A stretch of DNA of 8,477 nt, from assembly GCA_041752455.1 (NCBI GenBank), contig JBGSWL010000176.1, positions 1 through 8,477 of the forward strand, written 5' to 3'. A program made the position numbers and the translations under genes. Each line of letters starts with the position of its first letter. The first letter of the stretch is position 1. The notes below the pieces were generated by a model. It was not told the DNA's origin and ran no database searches. It saw only the letters and a list, made by a program, of their open reading frames with translations. The DNA is from JBGSWL01 sp041752455 (GTDB taxonomy: Bacteria > Pseudomonadota > Alphaproteobacteria > Rhizobiales > Rhizobiaceae). Shown here piece by piece: positions 1 to 5,649 of the stretch.

Positions 1-1009
1 TATGCGCGACGCCTGCGGTGAAATCCACCTTGGACGGAAATGCCGGCAGGACGAGGCCGGTTTGGCGCTTGTAGGGCAAGGCATGGCCCCGCGCCACCCG
101 GACCGGCAGTGCCCGCCCCAACAAGCCTTCGATCCGGCGCACCGCACGGTAGGCGACCGACGGCTGCTCGCCGTCACGTTCCAGATGCACCGCGGCATGC
201 ACATCCCACAGGTCGGAAAGCGTCAGCGATCCTTCTTCCCCGAAGATCCGCAGCGTGCGATCCTTCGGGCCGCATACGCCGCAGGTGAGCCGCGCCACGA
301 CACCGTTTGCAAAGGTGAGACAGGCGTTGGAAAAGTCGGGCGCCATCGCCTGCGGCGCGATCTCCGCCGCCTTGCCGGGAAAGAACGTGCCGGACGTTCC
401 GTGGATGTCGGTGATCGATCCGAACAGCGCCGTCATCCACGCCAGCGCATAGCCGGAATGTTCCAGCGTGCAGCCGACCCGGAATTCATCGATGCCGGGC
501 CACGGCGCGCCGGAGACCGAGCGCCAGTCGCGCCAGTTTTCGCGGAACACCGGACCGTCTTCCATTTCCGCATGCACCAGTTTCGGCCTGCCGATGCGTC
601 CCGCTTCGATGGCTTGCCGCACGGCATCGAACGCCGGAGACTTCGCATTGGCCGGCGCGCCGCCGAGCACAAGGCCTTTGTCGCCGGCCAGCGCGACCAG
701 CGCCTGCGCATCGCCGAACGCCATCGCCAGCGGCTTTTCGCAATAGACATGCTTGCCCGCTTCGAGCGCCGCACGGACAAGCGCAAAATGGCTGTCGGGA
801 TTGGTCAGGACGACAACCAGTTGCACGCTCTCGTCCGCGAGCAGGTCTTCCAGCGATGCGTAGGGCTGTACCTTGAAGTGGTTGCAGAACTGCGCAAGCC
901 GCGCCGGGTTGATGTCGAACACACCGGCAAGGTCAAGCTGCCGGTGATTGGCAGCGGTGATCATGTAATAGTCGGCGACAAAGCCGGTTCCGACGATGGC
1001 ATAGCGCAT
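1..1009 (-). CDS. Gfo/Idh/MocA-family oxidoreductase, C-terminus cut by window edge
   Basis: This is an NAD(P)-dependent sugar or polyol dehydrogenase-like protein; the substrate cannot be told from sequence. The ATG at 1009-1007 opens a frame of 336 codons with no stop before the left edge. It starts MRYAIVGTGFVADYYM, a Rossmann strand followed by a GxGxxA dinucleotide-binding motif (G7, G9, A12). The family hallmark EKPLAM is at residues 91-96, after LTNPDSHFALVRAALEAGKH. Residues from about 120 on fit the alpha/beta C-terminal domain. In the segment GCTLEHSGYALAWM (179-192) the family's acidic residue is E183, and the catalytic-histidine position four residues later is Tyr187. A Tyr at that place is known in glucose-fructose oxidoreductase. 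No signal peptide is seen, so it is probably cytoplasmic. It starts 50 bp after yacG on the same strand and may be read through from it, but it is not functionally linked to the infA-maf-yacG group. The long plus-strand frame opposite it is a GC-rich shadow. Confidence 0.93.
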   Translation of the reverse strand, partial: MRYAIVGTGFVADYYMITAANHRQLDLAGVFDINPARLAQFCNHFKVQPYASLEDLLADESVQLVVVLTNPDSHFALVRAALEAGKHVYCEKPLAMAFGDAQALVALAGDKGLVLGGAPANAKSPAFDAVRQAIEAGRIGRPKLVHAEMEDGPVFRENWRDWRSVSGAPWPGIDEFRVGCTLEHSGYALAWMTALFGSITDIHGTSGTFFPGKAAEIAPQAMAPDFSNACLTFANGVVARLTCGVCGPKDRTLRIFGEEGSLTLSDLWDVHAAVHLERDGEQPSVAYRAVRRIEGLLGRALPVRVARGHALPYKRQTGLVLPAFPSKVDFTAGVAH

Positions 1010-1059
1010 GGCCGTCCCCATTCACGCCTTCGACTTACAGTCTTCAGGTTGCAATCTGG

Positions 1060-1287
1060 TTAGCGGTCAGCATCGTCGGCATCGGTTGCCGCATTGCGCA
1101 TGCCGCCGTCCTCGTCGCCCTCATCGAGGAGCGGCGGGCCGGGAATGACATAGGCGCCCGACAGCCAGCGGTGCAGATCGACCTGCTTGCAGCGTTCCGA
1201 GCAGAACGGGAAGAACGCCCGCACGCTTTCGCGCTTGCATTCCGGACATTGCCGCTTCGGCCGCAGCGGTTCGACTTTGGCCACCAT
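1060..1287 (-). CDS. yacG: DNA gyrase inhibitor YacG (zinc-finger protein)
   Basis: This is a 75-residue protein of the YacG family (DUF329). In E. coli, YacG binds GyrB and blocks DNA binding by gyrase. The four zinc ligands are visible as CPEC (C14, C17) and CSERC (C29, C33), followed by the conserved KQVDLHRWLSGAYVIPGPP stretch. The C-terminus is acidic (DEGDEDGG, then DADDADR). The ATG at 1287-1285 lies only 2 nt after the maf stop codon, so translation is probably coupled to maf. The same frame stays open upstream inside maf, but that part is only a shadow of maf. Family length and the start of the conserved block both favour this ATG. The Shine-Dalgarno match upstream is weak, as expected for a coupled gene. 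Confidence 0.93.
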   Translation of the reverse strand: MVAKVEPLRPKRQCPECKRESVRAFFPFCSERCKQVDLHRWLSGAYVIPGPPLLDEGDEDGGMRNAATDADDADR

Positions 1288-1289
1288 TT

Positions 1290-1943
1290 TCAGAACCCGC
1301 CCGACAGCCAGCGGAAGTGCACCTTGTAGCCCTCGCCGGTCAGAAGCGTCACTGTCTCGGCCAGCGGCAGCCCGACGACGCCCGAATAGGACCCGACCAG
1401 CTTGACGACGAATGTGCCCGCAAGCCCCTGGATGCCGTAACCGCCCGCCTTGCCCTGCCATTGGCCGGAGGCGAGGTAGCTCTCCATCTCGTCGCGCGAC
1501 AACCGCTTGAACCGCACGCGCGTCTCCGAGACCTTCTGGCGGATCTTGCCGGACGGCGTCACCAGCGCCAGGCCCGTATGGACACGGTGCGCCCGCCCAG
1601 ACAGCAGCCGCAGGCATTGCGAGGCTTCATCCACCAGTTCGGTCTTCGGCAAAATCGTGCGCCCGACCGACACCACCGTGTCGGCGGCAAGGATGAACGG
1701 CTTGTCCGCCTTTTCCACTTTGTCCGTGCCGTTGGCCTTTGCTTCCTCGGCAAGGATCTCCGCCGCCCGCACAGCCTTGGCGTGGCTGAGCCGCCGCGCC
1801 AGCGAATAGGGATGCTCGGCCCGGTGCGGTGTCTCGTCCACATGCGTTGCCAGCAGCCGGTCCGGCTCGATGCCGGCCTGCGCCAGGAGATCGACGCGGC
1901 GCGGCGACCCGGAAGCAAGCACGAGGGACTGGAAAACGCTCAT
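1290..1943 (-). CDS. maf: Maf-like nucleotide pyrophosphatase (septum formation inhibitor family)
   Basis: This protein has 217 residues. Maf proteins hydrolyse non-canonical or excess nucleoside triphosphates to the monophosphate and pyrophosphate; some members act on dTTP/UTP, others on m7GTP. The signature LASGSPRRVDLL is at residues 9-20, HVDETPH follows at about 34-40, AADTVVSVG carries the presumed catalytic Asp, and GKAGGYGIQGLAG matches the conserved C-terminal loop. The ATG at 1943-1941 has a strong Shine-Dalgarno (AGGAG) six bases upstream, which fixes the start. It lies 39 bp downstream of infA and 2 nt upstream of yacG, forming the infA-maf-yacG cluster common in Hyphomicrobiales. 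The subfamily substrate cannot be settled here. Confidence 0.95.
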   Translation of the reverse strand: MSVFQSLVLASGSPRRVDLLAQAGIEPDRLLATHVDETPHRAEHPYSLARRLSHAKAVRAAEILAEEAKANGTDKVEKADKPFILAADTVVSVGRTILPKTELVDEASQCLRLLSGRAHRVHTGLALVTPSGKIRQKVSETRVRFKRLSRDEMESYLASGQWQGKAGGYGIQGLAGTFVVKLVGSYSGVVGLPLAETVTLLTGEGYKVHFRWLSGGF

Positions 1944-1982
1944 CGGTGCTCCTGCCCGAGATGCCGGTAGCCTGTTCGGCCC

Positions 1983-2201
1983 TTACTTGAAACGATAGGT
2001 GATGCGACCCTTGGTGAGGTCGTAAGGGGTCATCTCGACAAGCACCTTGTCGCCGGTCAGAACACGGATGCGGTTCTTGCGCATCTTGCCTGCCGTGTGA
2101 GCAATGATCTCGTGCTCGTTTTCGAGTTTGACGCGGAACGTCGCATTGGGCAGCAGTTCGGTGACTGTGCCCGGGAATTCGAGAAGCTCTTCTTTCGCCA
2201 T
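1983..2201 (-). CDS. infA: Translation initiation factor IF-1
   Basis: This is a 72-residue single OB-fold (S1-like) protein that binds the ribosomal A site of the 30S subunit and cooperates with IF-2 and IF-3. The complete sequence runs from MAKEELLEFPGTVTELLPNA to LTKGRITYRFK. It contains the family's FRVKLENEHEIIAHTAGKMR core and the RIRVLTGDKVLVEMTPYDL segment, and its length is exactly the family's usual length. An AGG-containing ribosome site (TCAGGTTTGC) precedes the ATG at 2201-2199. It is the first gene of the infA-maf-yacG group, and the roughly 260 bp upstream are non-coding and probably contain its promoter. Confidence 0.97.
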   Translation of the reverse strand: MAKEELLEFPGTVTELLPNATFRVKLENEHEIIAHTAGKMRKNRIRVLTGDKVLVEMTPYDLTKGRITYRFK

Positions 2202-2464
2202 GCAAACCTGATTTCATTCATAGAGGATCATGCGCAGACCGGACGGCCTTCGCGGGTTGGCGCTGCTTTAGCGCATGAGGGCGGGAATGGATAGGGTCAA
2301 AGCGAGTGCCCGGTTCCGGCGTCGAAACAACCGCCGTTTGAAGGCATCTCGGGAAAAGCCACACCGCCGCCCAAAATCAATCGCCGCCGAAAAGCAATCT
2401 CCGCCCAGGACGGTATCAACCCCCTCGGCGGAGAAGTTTTGTTTGGCGATCGCAGGCGTGCCGA
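2202..2464 (-). promoter_or_regulatory. Leader and probable promoter region of infA
   Basis: No convincing gene is seen in this 263-bp stretch on either strand. Because infA opens a core cluster, its promoter should lie here. The best -35-like match on the minus strand is TTGACC at 2300-2295, but the hexamer 17 bp downstream (CATGCG, 2277-2272) is a poor -10. A short hairpin with 5-bp arms (GCGCT/AGCGC) spans 2260-2274, between that site and the gene. The exact promoter is therefore uncertain. Confidence 0.3.
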
Positions 2465-2548
2465 TCAGATGATGTCGGTAAACAGGGCCAAAAGAATCAG
2501 CCCCCCGACAGGAACACCGAGGATCCAGAGTAGAAATGCGCGTCCCAT
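2465..2548 (-). CDS. 27-residue single-helix membrane peptide
   Basis: A short frame starts at ATG 2548-2546 and stops at TGA 2467-2465. It encodes MGRAFLLWILGVPVGGLILL followed by ALFTDII. The sequence is a positively charged tip and one hydrophobic helix with an internal Gly-Val-Pro-Val-Gly-Gly hinge. A GGAG ribosome site sits seven bases upstream of this ATG. An in-frame ATG at 2569 would add seven residues but has no such site. It resembles the many very small one-helix proteins with a W-x-L-G-[IV]-P-[IV] pattern that are annotated as hypothetical in proteobacteria; that comparison is from memory. The function is unknown. It lies on the same strand as infA, 263 bp upstream, at the left border of the accessory island. 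It is easily missed because of its size. Confidence 0.6.
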   Translation of the reverse strand: MGRAFLLWILGVPVGGLILLALFTDII

Positions 2549-2686
2549 GATAAAACTCCAGTGGCTCATGGCGTCTGCGGCCTGCGCTGATCGCATGCCG
2601 TCGAGAAGTGAACGCCGGAAGCGCGCTTTGGTTCCGGGGTGGGGTAGTTATGGCAGGAGGTGTGTGGGGCGCCGCCCGACCCCGTC

Positions 2687-2710
2687 ATCCTCGGCCCCCG
2701 TGCCGAGGAT
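2687..2710. repeat. Intergenic hairpin repeat (ATCCTCGGC palindrome)
   Basis: A perfect 9-bp inverted repeat is visible: ATCCTCGGC (2687-2695), a 6-nt loop, then GCCGAGGAT (2702-2710). GTCATCCTCGG...CCGAGGATCGA palindromes are a common dispersed intergenic element in Hyphomicrobiales genomes; that is general knowledge and was not searched here. No T-run follows on either strand, so it is not a classical terminator, although it could stabilise transcript ends. Confidence 0.6.
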
Positions 2711-2737
2711 CGAGACTTTCCACCAACGCCGACGTCC

Positions 2738-2759
2738 TCCCTCCCCTTGTGGGGAGGGA
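2738..2759. repeat. Intergenic hairpin repeat (TCCCTCCCC/GGGGAGGGA)
   Basis: A perfect 9-bp inverted repeat is visible: TCCCTCCCC (2738-2746), loop TTGT, then GGGGAGGGA (2751-2759). It lies 28 bp beyond the RTX stop codon. This CTCCCTCCCCTT-type hairpin resembles a widespread intergenic repeat of alphaproteobacteria (recalled, not searched). It may act as a weak rho-independent-like or exonuclease-blocking structure for the RTX transcript, but no T-run follows on the minus strand. Confidence 0.55.
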
Positions 2760-2787
2760 TGAAGGGTGGCGGTCGTCAGCCGGAGGG

Positions 2788-3333
2788 CTAGGCCAGCATG
2801 AAGTCATCGGCAATGATGCTTGCGACCAGCATGTCCAATCCTGCCGGATCAGACAGGAAATCCACCCCGCCGCGGATCACCAGATCATCGACGCCGAAAT
2901 CGAGCCGCAGATTTCCGTTTGTCTGGTTGAGCCGCAGATAACCGAGGGCCGGATTGAACAGGTCGGCCACGCTTACGACACGCGCATCCAGTGCCCACAG
3001 GGCCGTATCGAGCAGGATCTGGTCAATACCAAGCTCGAAGTCCGTGATGACATCCCGGCCGCTGCCGATGGAGAACCCGAAAAGGTCGCCACCGGTCCCG
3101 CCGGTAGCCGTGTCATTACCAAAGCCACCGAACAGGAAGTCGGCACCGGCCCCGCCGATGAGACGGTCATCGCCAGCGCCGCCAAACAGGTTGTCATCGC
3201 CTGCCTGGCCGTTCAGGACATTGCCGAATTCGTCGCCGGTGATGCTGTCTGCAAAGTCCGACCCGAACACATTCTCGATGTTTTCAAGAATGTCGCCCTC
3301 TGCGTCACCGCCCGATTGGCTGCCGCCACCCAT
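2788..3333 (-). pseudogene. RTX protein fragment 3: C-terminal beta-roll and secretion-signal region
   Basis: This piece is 181 codons from an internal ATG (MGGGSQSGGDAEGDILENIE). ENVFGSDFADSITGDEFGNV leads into about five canonical nonapeptides (GQAGDDNLF, GGAGDDRLI, GGAGADFLF, GGFGNDTAT, GGTGGDLFG). The tail FSIGSGRDVITDFELGIDQI is the pattern found C-terminal to RTX rolls in serralysins and related type I secretion substrates, and the protein ends LVASIIADDFMLA with hydrophobic and acidic residues as in such signals. The ATG is simply the methionine of TIDMGGG in the restored full-length frame, not a real start. Annotated alone it would look like a small calcium-binding protein. Confidence 0.7.
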
Positions 3334-3335
3334 GT

Positions 3336-3797
3336 CTATCGTGATCGAACCCGTTGATCGCGGTAGTCGACCCAGTCGGACCCCTCTCCGCCATCGATCC
3401 GGTCCGCGCCGAGCGTTCCGTAAATCCGGTCATCACCATCAAGGGCTTCGACAGTGTCGTCGCTGTCATTGCCAGCCAGATGATCATTTCCGGCCGTTCC
3501 CAGACGCGAGGCGCCAAAGCCGGGCAAGAAAATGCCGAAATCCCCGTTGATGAAATTTTCGAAAGTGAAGTTTATCTGGAAGAATTCGGGATAATGGCCG
3601 GAATCCGGGCCGCCATTGCCGCCATCGACCGCGAAAACATAGGTCTGTGCGGCAATCTCGACCCCGTCTGCATCCGTGTAGGCCTCTCGCGTATCGACAA
3701 CAAAGAACTCGGTTGCCGCTGTCCACTCATCGAAAAACTGGCCCTCGGTCATGTACCAGGTTGTTGAACCATCCGTGCGTGCGACCTCCCAGGTCAC
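3336..3797 (-). pseudogene. RTX protein fragment 2: spacer domain plus degenerate beta-roll block
   Basis: This is the middle piece, readable from GTG 3797 but with true coding continuing upstream to the first frameshift at about 3863. The in-frame codons above the GTG read GYSNEYVAAIYQERYAGV. The segment TWYMTEGQFFDEWTAATEFF through AAQTYVFAVDGGNGG is a non-repeat domain. It ends in a degenerate RTX stretch of about five repeats (GTAGNDHLA, ALDGDDRIY, GTLGADRID, GGEGSDWVD). The stop at 3338-3336 is caused by the second one-base deletion; the last residues QRVRSR are out of frame. It has no ribosome site of its own worth noting, so it is unlikely to be an independent gene. Confidence 0.7.
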
Positions 3798-4993
3798 ACC
3801 AGCATAGCGCTCCTGGTAAATGGCCGCGACATATTCGTTGCTGTATCCGGGCGTGTATGCATCCCCGACACCAGCTCAAGAGACGCCGAAAGCATCACAT
3901 CATTGTCGTCCTCGAGACGGATGACGTCAAAGGCCTCATGGGTCTGAAGCGTTCCAAGCAGTGACCAGTCGATTTCGCGTAAAGCGGTTGTCGGCAACTG
4001 CAGATCGGCAAAGCCTGTCGTGTTGGTGGAAAAAACGGAATAGCCCAAGGACCCCACAAGCGCGGCATTGACAGCAATGATATCGTCGCCGCGCCCGCCG
4101 GACACATAGGCACCCGGATCACCGCGTTCGTACGACTGGATATTCACGACACTATCGCCGACGTTGAAGCGTATCCGGTCCCCGGCAGCATCCGTCGGCT
4201 CGCCAGTATAGATGATATCGCGTCCGTCGCCGCCGAAAAGAATGTCGACCCCGTCGCCACCGATCAGGGTGTCCCGGCCGCTGCCGCCATGCAACGCGTC
4301 GGCCCCGCCACCGCCATCAAGCGTGTCGGCGCCGTTGCGCCCTTCAAGCCGGTCATCACCCGCCGCGCCGGAGAGGGTGTCAGCCCCGATGCCGCCACGA
4401 ATGATGTCGTTTCCAGCACTGCCATCGATCACGAGTGGCAGCGGACGATTGTCGAATACGCCGAACCGCGCGAAATCAGTCAATACATTAGTGAATGCAC
4501 CTGGCATCACCTCCACCATATCCGGCGTGACGCTTTCCAGCAGCGAACCTTCAAGAGTATAACCCAGTGCATACAAGACCGAGTTTACAAAGGTATTGCT
4601 GTTTTGGTTTACGTCATATTCAAGATCACCGCCTCCGTTCTCTACGAAAGAATCATAAGATTGACCGATTAGCGTCCAAAGATCTTCAGCGCTCTGGCCA
4701 TTATTGGGGGATAGCTCAACGCGTCGGTACCTCAGCGGATCCGCGATTGTGCCGTCTTGATTCAGGAATGGAGTATTCGGCTCATCTTGGGGGCCGACAT
4801 GGCTCCGTTCTAGAAACGTCCATTCGCCCAGAAAGAAAACATTAGGGGCTTGAACCTCAATCTCCTGCAGTGGTCCGCCATCTTGCGGAGCGTACACGAA
4901 CTGTAGGTGACCGGCATTTGCGCCGATTGCCTCGGTCGCGTCGATCAAATTCACTGCCAAATATACAATCGCCATTTCATGCTCACAATTCAA
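3794..4993 (-). pseudogene. RTX protein fragment 1: N-terminal domain plus first beta-roll block
   Basis: This is the largest piece, 399 codons from TTG 4993 or 393 from ATG 4975 (MAIVYLAVNLIDATEAIGAN). Residues 7-185 form a distinct domain with GHLQFVY (H29), LRYRRVELSP, DLWTLIGQSYDSF and VNQNSNTFVNSVLYALG (129-144). The order His first, then a small polar residue in N-x-N-[ST]-F at a helix start, recalls circularly permuted papain/NlpC-like folds with Ser or Asn where Cys would be; this is a guess. RTX block 1 (191-265) has eight GGxGxDxLx nonapeptides, such as GGIGADTLS and GGDGVDILF. A non-repeat segment follows (GDRIRFNVGDSVVNI, then INDWSLL-like region near 341-346). After residue 377 the frame is lost, and the last 22 residues (MHTRPDTATNM...SAMLV) are out-of-frame sequence. 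The N-terminal part is AT-rich relative to the rest. Confidence 0.75.
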
Positions 4994-5296
4994 TTGATGT
5001 TGGGAGATACGTCAACTTCTATCGGAAATCCAGCATTATTATAGTATACTTCCATAAAGATCGAGTATGGTATCAAATTGAAAATTGACCAAATAAATGT
5101 AAATTCGGCCTGGAAGGAGGGCGGAACTTTATAACCAAACATCAGACGTAGACCCTCATCAATAGAAGATTTAATCAAATTATCGTCAGTCGAAGATTCT
5201 GACATGCCCTCCTTTCTAACAAATGACGCCATCTTACCCGCAGTTTCGGTCAAAGTGGCCAATCGCAACATCTCTTTTTCAAGATCCGACTCCCAA
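4470..5296. other. AT-rich block crossing the gene D / RTX gene boundary
   Basis: Composition drops sharply here compared with the roughly 60-65% GC of the flanks. By hand count, 5041-5100 is about 27% GC, 5161-5220 about 35%, 4981-5040 and 4561-4620 about 38%. The block covers the ectodomain half of gene D and the N-terminal domain of the RTX protein. Its right boundary coincides with the point (5296) where gene D stops matching gene E. The simplest reading is a segment acquired or exchanged by recombination. Confidence 0.6.
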
Positions 5297-5487
5297 TAAA
5301 CCCGCTCCCAGCGGATGCGCAGTTCGTCTGACGGCGTGATATGCGGGCCGAAGATGAGTTCCGGCCGCGTCAGGTTGAGAAATGTTCCCGCCACGATGAC
5401 AACCACCAGCCAGAACGCCCGCCGCCGCCGTTTCGAGCGCCGCGCGCGGTCCTTCACCATGGTTCCGGTTTTCATGTTTTCGGTCAT
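4990..5487 (-). CDS. Membrane-anchored periplasmic protein D, partner of the RTX gene
   Basis: This protein has 165 residues and no family I recognise. The first 23 residues are strongly basic (KDRARRSKRRRR at 12-23). They are followed by a single transmembrane helix, AFWLVVVIVAGTFLNL (24-39), and about 125 residues beyond it. The positive-inside rule places the N-terminus in the cytoplasm and the C-terminal domain in the periplasm. Residues 1-64 match gene E with only three changes (N4D, T40M, G47D). From residue 65 the two share only scattered positions (DLE-x-E, R-x-A-x-L, FTF/FTI near the end). The ectodomain is encoded by AT-rich DNA. The TGA at 4992-4990 overlaps the TTG of the RTX frame and lies 14 nt before its ATG, so the two were probably translated together. 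The start is ambiguous (M1, M5 or M10), because the AGGA at the first ATG is too close. A cognate chaperone, anchor or immunity-like role is an inference. Confidence 0.75.
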   Translation of the reverse strand: MTENMKTGTMVKDRARRSKRRRRAFWLVVVIVAGTFLNLTRPELIFGPHITPSDELRIRWERVYWESDLEKEMLRLATLTETAGKMASFVRKEGMSESSTDDNLIKSSIDEGLRLMFGYKVPPSFQAEFTFIWSIFNLIPYSIFMEVYYNNAGFPIEVDVSPNIN

Positions 5488-5649
5488 GTCCTGTCAGGAT
5501 TTTTGCTTTACGTTTACACAGGCTTGGTAACCATTATTTCATCGACGTCCATTTGCGCCCCCGCATAGGAAAGGAATACTTGTCATGCTGAACAGATGCC
5601 TCCAGTCCTTGTCAATTGTTTTCTTGCTGACCGGTGCCGGATGGGCCGG
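5296..5649. repeat. Direct repeat copy 1 (duplicated bidirectional promoter module)
   Basis: This segment matches 6646-6999 at a constant offset of 1350 bp without gaps. I count 10 substitutions between 5301 and 5649, about 97% identity. It holds the first 64 codons of gene D, the 97-bp divergent intergenic region and the first 22 codons (signal peptide) of gene F. Similarity stops abruptly at both ends. Confidence 0.9.
5488..5584. promoter_or_regulatory. Divergent promoter region between genes D and F
   Basis: This 97-bp spacer separates the divergent genes D (minus) and F (plus) and must hold both promoters. It is conserved in copy 2 at 6838-6934 with three changes. Two palindromes stand out. 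TCCTG-T-CAGGA (5489-5499) is perfect and covers the Shine-Dalgarno area of D, so it could be an operator or an RNA hairpin that limits translation. The near-palindrome ATCGACGTCCAT (5541-5552) is centred on GACGTC. A plus-strand TTTACA (5514-5519) with a weak TATTTC about 16 bp on is the best promoter guess for F. F has a GGAA ribosome site eight bases before its ATG. Confidence 0.5.

Larger units (their letters stand above)
2788..4993 (-). pseudogene. RTX calcium-binding secreted protein, broken by two single-base deletions
   Basis: Three consecutive minus-strand frames become one 735-codon frame if one base is restored at each of two points. At 3863-3866, within a run of four Gs on the coding strand, an added G turns VSG-MHT into VSG-DAYTPGYSNEYVA. 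Near 3356-3357 an added T turns YRDQRV into YRDSTGSITIDMGGG. Both joins give continuous RTX-type sequence, and the total becomes an exact multiple of three. Domain order in the restored numbering: N-terminal domain about 7-185, RTX block 1 at 191-265, a spacer domain, degenerate RTX block 2, a second intact RTX block, then a serralysin-like tail (GSGRDVITDFELGIDQILLD). Such proteins bind Ca2+ outside the cell and leave by type I secretion; no exporter gene lies in this window. The start is either TTG 4993, overlapping the stop of gene D, or more likely ATG 4975. The breaks may be real decay or sequencing/assembly errors. Confidence 0.8.

Noticed and set aside
2..1063. Long open plus-strand frame (353 codons) and shorter ones opposite the oxidoreductase
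   Set aside because: The minus strand has an unmistakable Gfo/Idh/MocA protein. The plus-strand translation is Arg/His-rich without family motifs, a typical high-GC shadow.
2738..2759. Rho-independent terminator of the RTX transcript
   Set aside because: The stem is strong, but no U-run follows on the minus strand. It fits better as a dispersed intergenic repeat.
2202..2790. Remnant of a low-molecular-weight phosphatase gene
   Set aside because: I looked on the minus strand for the CxxxxxR-S phosphatase loop and flanking motifs. Nothing similar appears.
2608..3550. Plus-strand frames of 249 and 198 codons with Pro/Ser/Arg-rich repeats
   Set aside because: They are the antisense of the RTX nonapeptide codons, which automatically yields periodic PP-S/A-R patterns. 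They have no signal peptide and no supporting motif.
2788..4430. Tandem DNA repeat or CRISPR-like array
   Set aside because: The periodicity is 27 bp and comes from degenerate codons for GGxGxDxLx repeats. There are no conserved repeats with unique spacers.
2788..4993. Programmed frameshifting as the explanation for the split RTX gene
   Set aside because: Neither site has a canonical slippery heptamer with a clear downstream stimulator. The second break is not in a homopolymer, and two programmed events in one gene are unlikely.
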